A DNA stretch of 12,620 nucleotides from an uncultured Bacteroidales bacterium (GTDB taxonomy: Bacteria; Bacteroidota; Bacteroidia; Bacteroidales; Paludibacteraceae): assembly GCA_900321775.1 (NCBI GenBank), contig ONXE01000036.1, positions 1-12,620 on the forward strand, read 5' to 3'. The notes beneath the pieces are model-generated. The model saw only the letters and a list, made by a program, of their open reading frames with translations. It searched no databases and was not told the origin of the DNA. Both the position numbers and the translations under genes were made by a program. Of this stretch, positions 1-6,981 are shown in pieces (position 1 is the first letter of the stretch; each line of letters starts with the position of its first letter).

Positions 1-97
1 CACTTCGCACAGCGAAGCAGATCGTCCGAGCTTTTCGAGGAAAGACGAGGGTAGGCGGCCGGGCAGGCCAAGCTGACCGAGACTTTGGGGAGGGTCC
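1..97. other. Left edge, no recognisable gene
   Basis: No reading frame here looks like a protein; all frames are short and low in plausibility. The only structure seen is a perfect 6-bp hairpin at 3-17 (CTTCGC, 3-nt loop, GCGAAG). The stretch lies beyond the terminator of the secreted-protein unit, so it may be intergenic or the edge of a feature outside the window. Confidence 0.5.
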
Positions 98-129
98 AAA
101 AAGAGCGAAGCCCGAAGGCTCCGCCCTTT
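98..129 (-). terminator. Rho-independent terminator with UUCG loop
   Basis: Read on the minus strand, positions 129-117 pair with 112-100. The stem is about 13 bp with two G.U pairs and is closed by a C(UUCG)G tetraloop at 116-113. The descending arm runs into a U tract (five T on the minus strand, 102-98). It sits about 23 nt after the stop codon of the small protein at 152-301, so it should end the transcript carrying the secreted protein and that small protein. The UUCG loop is a known extra-stable tetraloop. Confidence 0.85.
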
Positions 130-151
130 CCAAAAACCAAATAGTTAACCA

Positions 152-301
152 TCAGTCCCAAATGCTCTTACGGCGCTCAGGAGCCAGAACGGGATCACCA
201 GACTGATAAGGATTACCCTTGGGCAGAGTGGAACTGGTTGTAACGATGTCATTGTTGTTCATGCGAACAATCTGCAATTCTGCTTTATTGTATGTCTTCA
301 T
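152..301 (-). CDS. Very small conserved-looking protein, function unknown
   Basis: A 49-aa reading frame begins MKTYNKAELQIVRMNNND and ends with APERRKSIWD before a TGA stop. Two further in-frame ATGs lie at 307 and 313 (prefix MIMI); I prefer the one at 301 because Lys-Thr-Tyr directly after Met resembles the start of small Bacteroidales proteins I recall, which is unverified. It lies 39 nt downstream of the secreted-protein stop, on the same strand, before a strong terminator, so the two are probably cotranscribed. There is no signal peptide or membrane segment. The N-terminal half is polar; the C-terminal half is rich in Gly, Pro and Ser, ending in a basic-aromatic tail. There is no cysteine. 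Function is unknown; it could be a partner of the upstream protein, a leaderless peptide, or a modified-peptide precursor. Confidence 0.6.
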   Translation of the reverse strand: MKTYNKAELQIVRMNNNDIVTTSSTLPKGNPYQSGDPVLAPERRKSIWD

Positions 302-340
302 AATCATAATCATTTTAAAAGGTTACACATTGTCCGTGAA

Positions 341-2047
341 TTATTTTACTACAGCGCCAACTACATTGTAGGTAACACCGTTCTTCTTGATGTAGAGTTT
401 GCCGTTCTCGATGAACTTAACAGCGTTTTCAACGTCATCTACGTTCATGATGTTCGTAGCGTTCTCGACGATGCGGATCACAGAAGGAGCGTTTGCACCG
501 GAGAGGTCAAGATAAGCTTTGCCTTCAGGAACAGTTGCAGCCTGCTCGTTGGTTGCTGCAAATACGTAGTTCGGATCTTGGAAGGAAAGCACATATTTGC
601 TTGCAGAGTTGATATCTGCACCGGTTCCGGCAACGAGGAGGTTTGCTGCGGGAGCACTTGCAGAAGCTACAACAGGCACATTGTAGGTAGTGCTGGCAGT
701 TCCGTGGAGCAACAGCGGAGTAGCAGCAGGAACGGCAGTAACAGCTTGCAGGGAGATTGCATCACCGATTGCATCGGTAGCCACGAAAGCAGCCAAACCA
801 GAAACACCACTGAAGTCAATAGCGCTTTCAGTTACATAAGTAACGTACTCATGAGACGGAGTGATTACTGCAGCAGGATTGAACACTACATATGCAGGAT
901 AAACACTGGCACCACCACCGGAAAGCAGAATAGTAGTTTCAGAAGTTGGGTCGGCAATAGTAAACAAACCGGAAGCCTCTACATTAGTTCCTTCATGAGT
1001 AATTGTAACAGCATCAGCATCTCCCACCTTTACATCATATGTTCTACCGTTGGTATTATTCTTAACATAAACAATGAACGAACTTGCACCGGTAACCTTG
1101 ATAGAGAGTTGGCGCTCTGCAGCAGACATATTATAGAACTCTCCGGTATAATCATCAATTGTTTGACTCGAACTCCAGTTGTTTGAAGTTACAGAGAGAT
1201 AATCATAATAATTAATAAGCTCCTTTGTCAAACCAATTTGTTGATTAGGAAGCTCGTTAGCGTCAAACACAAGTACAGCAGCTACCACGACAATTGTCAA
1301 AGAATTGCCTGTGCTAGCATTGTAACGACCAGCAACAGCAGAAGAGTTGAAATTGATGGTTGTAGAACCAGCAGCTTCAGGCGTAATCACACCATTCGCA
1401 TCTACTGTTACAATACCGGGGGTTCCATAAGTGATATCACTTAGGGTGATTCCGTCAAGGTCAAGTTTGCTTCCTACAACAATTTGTGATTCTTGTATCG
1501 TTGAAATAGTACTAGCTGACAAAGAAAATTCAGGATCAACTGCTACACTTTGAGGATATGTTTCTCCTGTCACAGTAACACTAACTTGGTTAAATTTAAA
1601 ATCACTCGAACTTACAACTTTAATATAATAGCCTTCGTTTACATTCTCAACATCGGTAGCCACAAAATTTGCAGATGCGCCATCTGTGCTCATTACGATA
1701 GTTAATCCAGAATTAAGACTTACAGAACGATCGCCTTTGTCTTGGCTGCCAACAATAGTAATCGTTCCATGAGAAGATGCAGAAGGGACCTGAACGTACA
1801 TCGTTCTTCCAGATTTAATATTGACAACATGATTATCTGTGGCAATTGTACCGCTACCACCAGCAACAAAATACAAACCATCCCCACCAGCCGTAGCGTT
1901 TTTCGAAACAGTAACATTCATATTTGTCCAAGTACAAGTGGCTCGTCCATTGGTGAATGTTTGAGTTGCAGATACACCATCTGCTGCCCAAGCTGTGTTA
2001 ATAGACAGCAGCGCGAGCGTCAATAATGAGAAAAATGTTCTTTTCAT
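341..2047 (-). CDS. Secreted multidomain surface protein with Big_2-like domain
   Basis: The 568-aa product begins with a clear signal peptide (residues 1-21, charged MKR start, hydrophobic core, AWA cleavage site before Ala-Asp). After that it is almost entirely predicted beta structure rich in Thr, Ser, Val, Gly and Ala. Residues about 24-165 form a first beta module. Residues about 170-255 resemble a bacterial Ig-like group 2 (Big_2) domain, with the typical VDANGVITPEAAGSTTINF stretch at 215-233. Residues about 260-390 form a second beta module that could bind carbohydrate. Residues about 400-530 form a third module containing VPAATPLLLHG. The tail (541-568) contains ENGKLYIKKNGVTYN, which resembles C-terminal tails of Bacteroidales surface proteins and might be a secretion signal; this is inference. 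No catalytic motif was seen. Base composition is visibly lower in GC than the neighbouring dusB. The start is preceded by an A-rich leader on its coding strand, as is usual in Bacteroidetes. Confidence 0.85.
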   Translation of the reverse strand: MKRTFFSLLTLALLSINTAWAADGVSATQTFTNGRATCTWTNMNVTVSKNATAGGDGLYFVAGGSGTIATDNHVVNIKSGRTMYVQVPSASSHGTITIVGSQDKGDRSVSLNSGLTIVMSTDGASANFVATDVENVNEGYYIKVVSSSDFKFNQVSVTVTGETYPQSVAVDPEFSLSASTISTIQESQIVVGSKLDLDGITLSDITYGTPGIVTVDANGVITPEAAGSTTINFNSSAVAGRYNASTGNSLTIVVVAAVLVFDANELPNQQIGLTKELINYYDYLSVTSNNWSSSQTIDDYTGEFYNMSAAERQLSIKVTGASSFIVYVKNNTNGRTYDVKVGDADAVTITHEGTNVEASGLFTIADPTSETTILLSGGGASVYPAYVVFNPAAVITPSHEYVTYVTESAIDFSGVSGLAAFVATDAIGDAISLQAVTAVPAATPLLLHGTASTTYNVPVVASASAPAANLLVAGTGADINSASKYVLSFQDPNYVFAATNEQAATVPEGKAYLDLSGANAPSVIRIVENATNIMNVDDVENAVKFIENGKLYIKKNGVTYNVVGAVVK

Positions 2048-2109
2048 GTTTTTTTTGTTTGTGATTAATATTTTAAGTTAACTATTTGCTTGTTTTACAA
2101 ATTCAGAGG

Positions 2110-2117
2110 CAAAGGTA
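2110..2117 (-). promoter_or_regulatory. -7 box of Bacteroidetes-type promoter for the secreted protein
   Basis: Minus strand reads TACCTTTG, an exact match to the Bacteroidetes -7 consensus TAnnTTTG. I see no good TTTG -33 element at the expected distance, so this promoter may be weak or activator-dependent. It would leave an A/T-rich 5' leader of about 55 nt before the ATG at 2047. Confidence 0.5.
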
Positions 2118-2173
2118 CTGCTTTTTACGCATACGCGTGTGGAATAATTGACATAATGTGTGTACTTTTTGCC

Positions 2174-2271
2174 AAACCACCACTTTTTTGCCATTTTAGT
2201 ATCTCCAAACACTAAAAAGTGCCAAAAATTAGTGTTTACAAACACTTTTTTGGCAAAAAGTTTGGTGGTTT
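2174..2271. repeat. Concentric inverted repeat in the divergent promoter region
   Basis: The outer arms are 2174-2192 and 2252-2271, about 19-20 bp, matching with a small length difference (AAACCACCA plus a T-rich run plus TTTGCC). The inner arms AAACACTAA (2207-2215) and TTAGTGTTT (2229-2237) are perfect. Both pairs share the same centre near 2222. The right outer arm covers the -33 element of the dusB promoter. The motif TGCCA or its complement TGGCA occurs at 2170, 2189, 2220 and 2251. It could form a cruciform or be a multi-site operator. Confidence 0.7.
2207..2246. promoter_or_regulatory. Candidate operator array (three AAACACT sites)
   Basis: AAACACT appears at 2207-2213 on plus, 2231-2237 on minus and 2240-2246 on plus. 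The last two form AGTGTTT-AC-AAACACT, a 7-bp dyad with a 2-nt spacer typical in size for a dimeric helix-turn-helix regulator. It lies just upstream of the dusB promoter and about 90-130 bp upstream of the opposite -7 box. No regulator gene is in the window. The operator role is inferred. Confidence 0.4.
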
Positions 2272-2292
2272 CACTAAAATGAAGTACCTTTG
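2261..2292 (+). promoter_or_regulatory. Bacteroidetes-type promoter for dusB
   Basis: TTTG at 2261-2264 is followed after 20 bp by TACCTTTG at 2285-2292, matching the Bacteroidetes -33/-7 consensus. Transcription would start near 2297-2300, giving a short leader of under 20 nt before the ATG at 2316. This short leader also argues against the TTG at 2301 as a start codon. Confidence 0.8.
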
Positions 2293-2315
2293 TACTCGAT
2301 TTGAAAATAGACTCG

Positions 2316-3335
2316 ATGGCAAAGCAAGAACATACTCGCCCATTATACCTGGCGCCGATGGAGGACGTCACGGACCCTGCGTTCCGACTCCTGTGCAAGC
2401 GCTTCGGGGCAGACCGTGTCTATACCGAGTTCGTCAACGCTGACGCGCTCATACGCGACGTGGCCTCCACCATGCGCAAACTCCAAATAGCCGACGCAGA
2501 GCGCCCTGTGGCTATCCAGATCTACGGCAAGGATGCCGACTCGATGGCCGCCGCGGCCAAGATAGTAGAGCAGGCCGGCCCCGATTTCCTCGACATCAAC
2601 TTCGGCTGCCCCGTCAAGAAAGTGGCGGGCAAAGGTGCCGGAGCCGGACTCCTCCGCGACATCCCCAAGATGCTGGAGATCACCCGCGCCGTAGTGAATG
2701 CCGTCAGCATCCCCGTAACGGCCAAGACGCGCCTGGGATGGGACGACAACAACAAAATCATCGTCACCCTGGCCGAGCAGCTGCAGGACTGCGGCATTCA
2801 AGCCCTGACCATCCACGGACGTACCCGAGCCCAGATGTACACAGGCGAAGCCGACTGGACCCTCATCGGTGAGGTGAAGAACAATCCCCGCATGCATATC
2901 CCCATCATCGGTAATGGTGATGTAGCCACTCCCGAACGCGCCAAAGAGTGCTTCGACCGCTATGGCGTGGATGCTGTGATGATAGGCCGTGCTACCTTCG
3001 GTAACCCCTGGATTTTCGAAGACATTCGTTATTTCCTGGACCACGGAGAGCAGATGCCGCCCCGCTCTATGCAATGGAAGATGGACATCCTCAAAGAACA
3101 CGTGGATGCCAGCATAGCCTGGATAGGCGATGAGCGCAAAGGCATCGTACACAGTCGCCGCCATTTCGCCAACTCACCCGTGATGAAAGGTCTTCCCGAC
3201 AGTAAACAATTGCGTATCGCACTCCTAAGAGCCGACACCCGAGATGAAGTTTTCAGCCTGATGGACGAGTTCGTGCTCCGCTACGGAGACCGCAGCGGAG
3301 AAATGGACAACGGAAAATGGATAATGGAGAGTTAG
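2316..3335 (+). CDS. dusB: tRNA-dihydrouridine synthase (DusB-like)
   Basis: This is a 339-aa FMN/NADPH-dependent enzyme that reduces uridines in tRNA D-loops to dihydrouridine. Hallmarks in order: LAPMEDVTDPAFR at 12-24; YTEFV at 36-40; DINFGCPVKK at 93-102 with the catalytic Cys98; AKTRLGWDD at 136-144 with Lys137; TIHGRTRAQMYTGEADW at 165-181 with His167 and Arg169; GNGDV at 199-203; IGRATFGNPWIF at 223-234 for flavin binding. Length is normal for the family. I chose the ATG at 2316; an in-frame TTG at 2301 would add five residues but falls at the likely transcription start. The last dozen residues look like an unaligned tail. It is transcribed alone, divergent from the secreted protein and convergent with ctpA. 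The exact Dus subtype cannot be proved from sequence alone. Confidence 0.95.
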   Translation: MAKQEHTRPLYLAPMEDVTDPAFRLLCKRFGADRVYTEFVNADALIRDVASTMRKLQIADAERPVAIQIYGKDADSMAAAAKIVEQAGPDFLDINFGCPVKKVAGKGAGAGLLRDIPKMLEITRAVVNAVSIPVTAKTRLGWDDNNKIIVTLAEQLQDCGIQALTIHGRTRAQMYTGEADWTLIGEVKNNPRMHIPIIGNGDVATPERAKECFDRYGVDAVMIGRATFGNPWIFEDIRYFLDHGEQMPPRSMQWKMDILKEHVDASIAWIGDERKGIVHSRRHFANSPVMKGLPDSKQLRIALLRADTRDEVFSLMDEFVLRYGDRSGEMDNGKWIMES

Positions 3336-3346
3336 GAGGGCGTTCC

Positions 3347-3388
3347 CTAATCACATACTAATCACATACTAATCACTTACTAATCGCC
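3347..3388. repeat. 11-bp tandem repeat, 3.8 copies
   Basis: Units are CTAATCACATA at 3347-3357 and 3358-3368, CTAATCACTTA at 3369-3379, then a partial CTAATCGCC at 3380-3388. It begins 11 bp after the dusB stop, between convergent genes. The period is close to one helical turn. No function is evident. Confidence 0.9.
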
Positions 3389-3404
3389 TGTGCGGTAATA
3401 AGGG

Positions 3405-3447
3405 AAATAAAAAAGGCTAAAATCAGGCGGAAGCCCGGTCTTAGCCT
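3405..3447 (-). terminator. Terminator of the long minus-strand operon
   Basis: Arms AGGCTAA (3414-3420) and TTAGCCT (3441-3447) enclose a second helix (3422-3424 with 3437-3439, then GGC 3426-3428 with GCC 3433-3435) and a GGAA loop. Read on the minus strand the stem runs into TTTTTTATTT (3414-3405), a good U tract. It is about 60 nt downstream of the ctpA stop. On the plus strand the tail is A-rich and poor in U, so any termination of dusB would be weaker. Confidence 0.85.
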
Positions 3448-3508
3448 AAAATATGTTCCGGAGAGGGTGTTGGGTTATTTCTTCTTCCGTCCCTCGTTGG
3501 CGCGGAGA

Positions 3509-5143
3509 TTATTTCTTCTCCAGTTCTTCCAGCGCCTTGAGGATAATCTCGTCGTCACGCTCGAAGATGGCGTAGAACGCGTTCTCGTCCAGCACATCGC
3601 GGATGATGTACGCGCAGATGAGTCGATTCAGCAGCGGAGTGGACTTGCGAACCTGCTCCTCAAAACTCAGTTTCGAGAACAGATACAGCGTTGTGTCCTG
3701 CGCATTCACGCCTTTCTTGTCCGCAAAGCGTACGAACTCTTCCAGGATATTATGCTTCAGCAGATGACGTTCCAGCGCCTGCCAGTCGGTGAATTTCTTC
3801 AGTTCCTTGCGGTGCTTGTCGGTATATTGGAACGCAAACTGGTAGGTGTACGCCATGTTCACACACTTGTTGTAGAACGGCGTGTTCAGCGTCGTGTCGC
3901 GGCCCACGAAGATATCCGGCAGGATGCCTCCGCCTCCATAGACTACGCGCCCACCTGCGGTGTAGTACTTGGTAGTGTCCTGATAATGAATACTGTCTGC
4001 CGAGTAGAACTCACCGTGCTCGAAGCGCTCCAGCAGGTCTTTCTCGTAGTCGGTCTGGTCTCCCAGCGTGTAAGGTTTCTGGATGCAACGTCCCGAAGGC
4101 GTGTAGTAGCGTGCTACCGTCAGACGGACAGCCGAGCCGTCGGAGAACGGAATCTGCTGCTGTACAAGCCCCTTTCCGAAGGAACGACGGCCTATTACCA
4201 ATGCTCTGTCGTTGTCCTGCATAGCGCCGGCAAAAATCTCGCTGGCAGAAGCGGAGAACTCGTTGATAAGCACCACCAACTCAGCATCTTTGAAGCGTCC
4301 CAGTCCGTTGGCTTTGGCCTCGAAACGCGGATAGGCGCGGCCCTCGGCATAAACAATCATCTGTCCTGCATTCAGGAACTCGTTGGCCATCTTAATCGTC
4401 TGGTCCATATAGCCTCCTGAGTTCTCGCGCAGGTCCACGATATACGACTTGGCGCCCTCTGCCTTCAGTTTGGCCAAGGCGGACATAAACTCGTCGTATG
4501 TCGTCTCGGAGAACTTGTTCACCTTGATGTAACCTATCTGCGGCTTCATGATGAACGAGGCATCCACAGAGTGGATAGGTATGTCGCCGCGCGTGATGAC
4601 GTAAGTCAGCAGTTCCGGCGTGCCGTTACGTTTGATGCTCAGTTTGACTTGCGTGTCCTTGGGGCCGCGCAGGGTATGCATCACTTTCTCGTTGTTCATG
4701 CCCTTGCCGGTAAACACCGAATCGTCCACGAAGACAATCTTGTCGCCTGCCAGCACACCCACACCTTCGGAGGGGCCGCCAGGGATAACCGCCACGATGC
4801 AAACCGTGTCGTTCTGGATGTTGAACTGCACGCCGATGCCCGAGAACGAGGCCGAGAGCTCGGAATTGACGAGTTCCAGGTCTTTCTTGGGAATATAGGC
4901 AGAGTGCGGGTCGAGTTTCTCCACCAGCACTTCCATCACTTCTTCGGTGATGCTGTCCACGTCGATAGCGTCCACGTAGTTGCTGTTCATCATCTGCAGC
5001 AGTTGGTCCACTTTGGACTGCGGAGCCAGCAATCTGGCCCAGTTGATTTGCTGCGCTTTAGCCTTGCTGCCTACGGAGTTGCCTATCAGAAACCCCACCA
5101 GCAGAAAAGCAATGGTTATAGTAGGAAATAAATACTTTTTCAT
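3509..5143 (-). CDS. ctpA: Carboxy-terminal processing protease, S41 family
   Basis: This 544-aa periplasmic serine protease cleaves near C-termini of envelope proteins. Residues 4-22 are a hydrophobic export or anchor segment; a possible cleavage site follows AKA at 30. A PDZ domain lies at about 86-180 (SGIGVQF at 101-107, IPGGPSEGVGVLAGDKI at 120-136). The S41 catalytic domain follows: VDLRENSGGYMDQ at 236-248, FSASASEIFAGAMQDNDRA at 296-314 with nucleophile Ser301, and GRRSFGKGLVQ at 318-328 with general base Lys324 and Gln328. The C-terminal region, about 360-544, is longer than in minimal CtpA proteins, charged and helical, and ends LEELEKK, as in Bacteroidetes members. It is the last gene of the long operon, 79 bp after comEB, the widest gap in the cluster, filled by a hairpin and a heptamer repeat. 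Confidence 0.95.
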   Translation of the reverse strand: MKKYLFPTITIAFLLVGFLIGNSVGSKAKAQQINWARLLAPQSKVDQLLQMMNSNYVDAIDVDSITEEVMEVLVEKLDPHSAYIPKKDLELVNSELSASFSGIGVQFNIQNDTVCIVAVIPGGPSEGVGVLAGDKIVFVDDSVFTGKGMNNEKVMHTLRGPKDTQVKLSIKRNGTPELLTYVITRGDIPIHSVDASFIMKPQIGYIKVNKFSETTYDEFMSALAKLKAEGAKSYIVDLRENSGGYMDQTIKMANEFLNAGQMIVYAEGRAYPRFEAKANGLGRFKDAELVVLINEFSASASEIFAGAMQDNDRALVIGRRSFGKGLVQQQIPFSDGSAVRLTVARYYTPSGRCIQKPYTLGDQTDYEKDLLERFEHGEFYSADSIHYQDTTKYYTAGGRVVYGGGGILPDIFVGRDTTLNTPFYNKCVNMAYTYQFAFQYTDKHRKELKKFTDWQALERHLLKHNILEEFVRFADKKGVNAQDTTLYLFSKLSFEEQVRKSTPLLNRLICAYIIRDVLDENAFYAIFERDDEIILKALEELEKK

Positions 5144-5163
5144 AATAATTGATTTTTTGCAAG

Positions 5164-5180
5164 TCCCCCTTTAAGGGGGA
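5164..5180. repeat. Perfect C/G-rich hairpin upstream of ctpA
   Basis: TCCCCC at 5164-5169 pairs with GGGGGA at 5175-5180 around TTTAA; two more A-T pairs could shrink the loop. On either strand no U tract follows, so a simple terminator is unlikely. It lies in the comEB-ctpA gap, about 20 bp before the ctpA start, where it could stabilise or process the mRNA. That role is inferred. Confidence 0.75.
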
Positions 5181-5192
5181 TTTAGAGGGTCC

Positions 5193-5223
5193 GACCTTTG
5201 ACTTTTGACCTTTGACCTTTGAC
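5193..5223. repeat. 7-bp tandem repeat, 4.4 copies
   Basis: On the plus strand the units are GACCTTT (5193-5199), GACTTTT, GACCTTT, GACCTTT and a final GAC ending at 5223; on the coding strand the unit is GTCAAAG. The repeat begins inside the stop codon of comEB (5223-5225). Copy number could vary by slippage without changing that protein. No function is evident. Confidence 0.9.
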
Positions 5224-5645
5224 TACTCTTCCATCGGAAGATACTCCACCTCTATTCCTGCACGCTTCAGCAGGTCGATGCCGTCAGTCAGGCGGTACAG
5301 TTCGCCATAGACAACTCGGCGGATGCCGGCCTGAATAATCAGTTTGGAGCACTCGATGCACGGTGATGCCGTCACATACAGCGTGGCTCCGTCGGACGAG
5401 TTGTGTGAGCGTGCCACCTTCGAGATAGCGTTGGCTTCTGCATGAAGCACGTAGGGCTTGCTGACGTTGTTCTCGTCTTCGCACACGTTCTCAAAGCCCG
5501 AGGGTGTGCCGTTGTAGCCGTCGGAGATGATGCGCTGGTCTTTCACCATCAGCGCGCCCACCTGACGACGAATGCAGTAACTGTTTTCAGCCCATACTCG
5601 CGCCATGCGCATGTACAGATAGTCTTTCTTCGTTTGCTTGTCCAT
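5223..5645 (-). CDS. comEB: dCMP deaminase family protein
   Basis: This 140-aa cytidine/deoxycytidylate deaminase family enzyme probably converts dCMP to dUMP for dTTP synthesis. Zinc-binding and catalytic residues are all present: HAEANAI at 68-74 (His68, proton-shuttling Glu70) and SPCIECSKL at 94-102 (Cys96, Cys99). The segment SDGYNGTPSG at 41-50 is a substrate-binding signature of dCMP deaminases, which favours this over tRNA or nucleoside deaminases. Length is normal. Its ATG follows the mpl stop by 2 nt, so translation is probably coupled. The name comEB comes from the Bacillus homologue and does not imply competence here. Confidence 0.92.
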   Translation of the reverse strand: MDKQTKKDYLYMRMARVWAENSYCIRRQVGALMVKDQRIISDGYNGTPSGFENVCEDENNVSKPYVLHAEANAISKVARSHNSSDGATLYVTASPCIECSKLIIQAGIRRVVYGELYRLTDGIDLLKRAGIEVEYLPMEE

Positions 5646-5647
5646 GA

Positions 5648-6970
5648 TTATTTCGTGAGGAGTTGAGTGGCGAAATCGTTGATTTGTATGCCGTCAAACG
5701 TGCCCGAAGACATCATCAGCAGGGCTGTGTCGGCGTAATCCAAATTGCGGAGAACGTCCTGCAGTTCCTGTGAGTCAGTGAAGACGCGTACGTTGGGCGT
5801 AGCAAAAGCCTGCGCCACTTCCACTTTCGTGATAGGCGTGAGGCGTTTGTGTTCCACCACTTTCGGGTTGAAATAGACAAAGGCCACGTCGGCCTCGCTC
5901 ATACAGCCCTTATACTGAGGCAGAAACTCCGCCATCAGGCTGGAGAACGTATGCAGTTCCATCACCGCAACAAGTTTGAGCTTCGGATACTCTTCGCGCA
6001 CCGCGTTGATAGTGGCGCGCAGTTTGGACGGCGAGTGGGCGAAGTCCTTGTAGGCCACGCGGTCCGCCTGTTTGTAGATGAGTTCCAGACGGTTGGACGC
6101 GCCGGTGAAAGTCCGGATAGCATCCATGAACTGCTCCCCGGTGACACCTATCTGCTCGCAGGCCAATTGCGCGGCATGCATGTTCTGCAGGTTGTGCTTG
6201 CCGAACACGCCGAGAGGTATGTCGGTTTGCAGTGCATCATACGGATGACGCACAATGTCCCGGCGCGCTCCCTCGGCAATAGCGCAGAGGTTCTCGTCGT
6301 TCTGATAGTAGATGAAGTGTCCGTTAGGCTCGATGAGGTCCACGAACTTGCGGAACGTGTCCACGTACTCGGGGAAAGTAGGGAAGACGTTGATATGATC
6401 CCAGGCAATGCCCGTCAGAATGGCTATATGCGGTTTGTAGAGGTGGAACTTGGAGCGCGGGTCCAGAGGCGAAGTCAAGTATTCGTCGCCCTCAAAGACA
6501 GCATATTTGGCTGTGTCAGAGAGTCTGACCATGCGCTCAAACCCTGCAATCTGTGCGCCAACCATATAGTCGGCTTCTATGCCCAGTTTGTCCAGCACAT
6601 ACAGAATCATAGCCGTCGTGGTTGTCTTGCCGTGTGAGCCTCCCACCACGATGCGGACCTTGTCTTTGGTTTGCTCGTAGAGGTACTCGGGGAAAGAATA
6701 GATCTTCAGTCCCAGCTCCCTGGCACGGGCCAGTTCGGGGTTGTCCTGACGGGCGTGCATGCCCAGGATGACTGCGTCCAGGTCTTTTGTGATGCGCTCG
6801 GGATGCCAGCCCATCTCTTTGGGCAGCAGTCCTGCAGCCTCCAAGTGCGACTTGGCGGGATCGAAGATCTCGTCGTCGGACCCTGTGACGTGGTATCCTT
6901 CTTTGGCTGCAACGGCCATCGCCAGATTGTGCATGGCAGCGCCGCCTATGGCTATGAAATGGATGTTCAT
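5648..6970 (-). CDS. mpl: Murein tripeptide ligase Mpl (MurC-like)
   Basis: This 440-aa cytoplasmic Mur-family ligase would join recycled L-Ala-gamma-D-Glu-meso-DAP to UDP-MurNAc using ATP, returning murein fragments to synthesis. Visible features: N-terminal Rossmann glycine motif IAIGGAAMHNLA at 6-17; ATP loop GGSHGKTTTT at 110-119; GDEYLTSPLDPRSKF at 161-175, the Mpl-type counterpart of the Mur central-domain motif; DHINVF at 191-196; FGKHNLQN at 256-263; NRLEL at 293-297 and KDFAHSPSKL at 308-317 starting the C-terminal domain. The missing DAxHHP-like MurC tail motif and the RSKF segment favour Mpl over MurC. It lies 11 bp after clpX and 2 bp before comEB. Confidence 0.9.
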   Translation of the reverse strand: MNIHFIAIGGAAMHNLAMAVAAKEGYHVTGSDDEIFDPAKSHLEAAGLLPKEMGWHPERITKDLDAVILGMHARQDNPELARARELGLKIYSFPEYLYEQTKDKVRIVVGGSHGKTTTTAMILYVLDKLGIEADYMVGAQIAGFERMVRLSDTAKYAVFEGDEYLTSPLDPRSKFHLYKPHIAILTGIAWDHINVFPTFPEYVDTFRKFVDLIEPNGHFIYYQNDENLCAIAEGARRDIVRHPYDALQTDIPLGVFGKHNLQNMHAAQLACEQIGVTGEQFMDAIRTFTGASNRLELIYKQADRVAYKDFAHSPSKLRATINAVREEYPKLKLVAVMELHTFSSLMAEFLPQYKGCMSEADVAFVYFNPKVVEHKRLTPITKVEVAQAFATPNVRVFTDSQELQDVLRNLDYADTALLMMSSGTFDGIQINDFATQLLTK

Positions 6971-6981
6971 GTCGTTCTGTA

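Noticed and set aside
2343..3164. 273-aa minus frame opposite dusB
   Set aside because: Shadow of dusB; GC-rich genes commonly have long open antisense frames, and the product has no family features.
3475..3523. Near-duplicate TTATTTCTTCT segments at and just after the ctpA stop, giving a second possible C-terminal tail in another frame
   Set aside because: Could be a frameshift scar, but the annotated C-terminus is plausible and the similarity is short and low-complexity.
3467..4420. 317-aa plus frame opposite ctpA
   Set aside because: Antisense of the well-supported S41 protease; no recognisable motif.
5849..6637. 262-aa plus frame opposite mpl
   Set aside because: Antisense of mpl, whose Mur-ligase motifs are complete.
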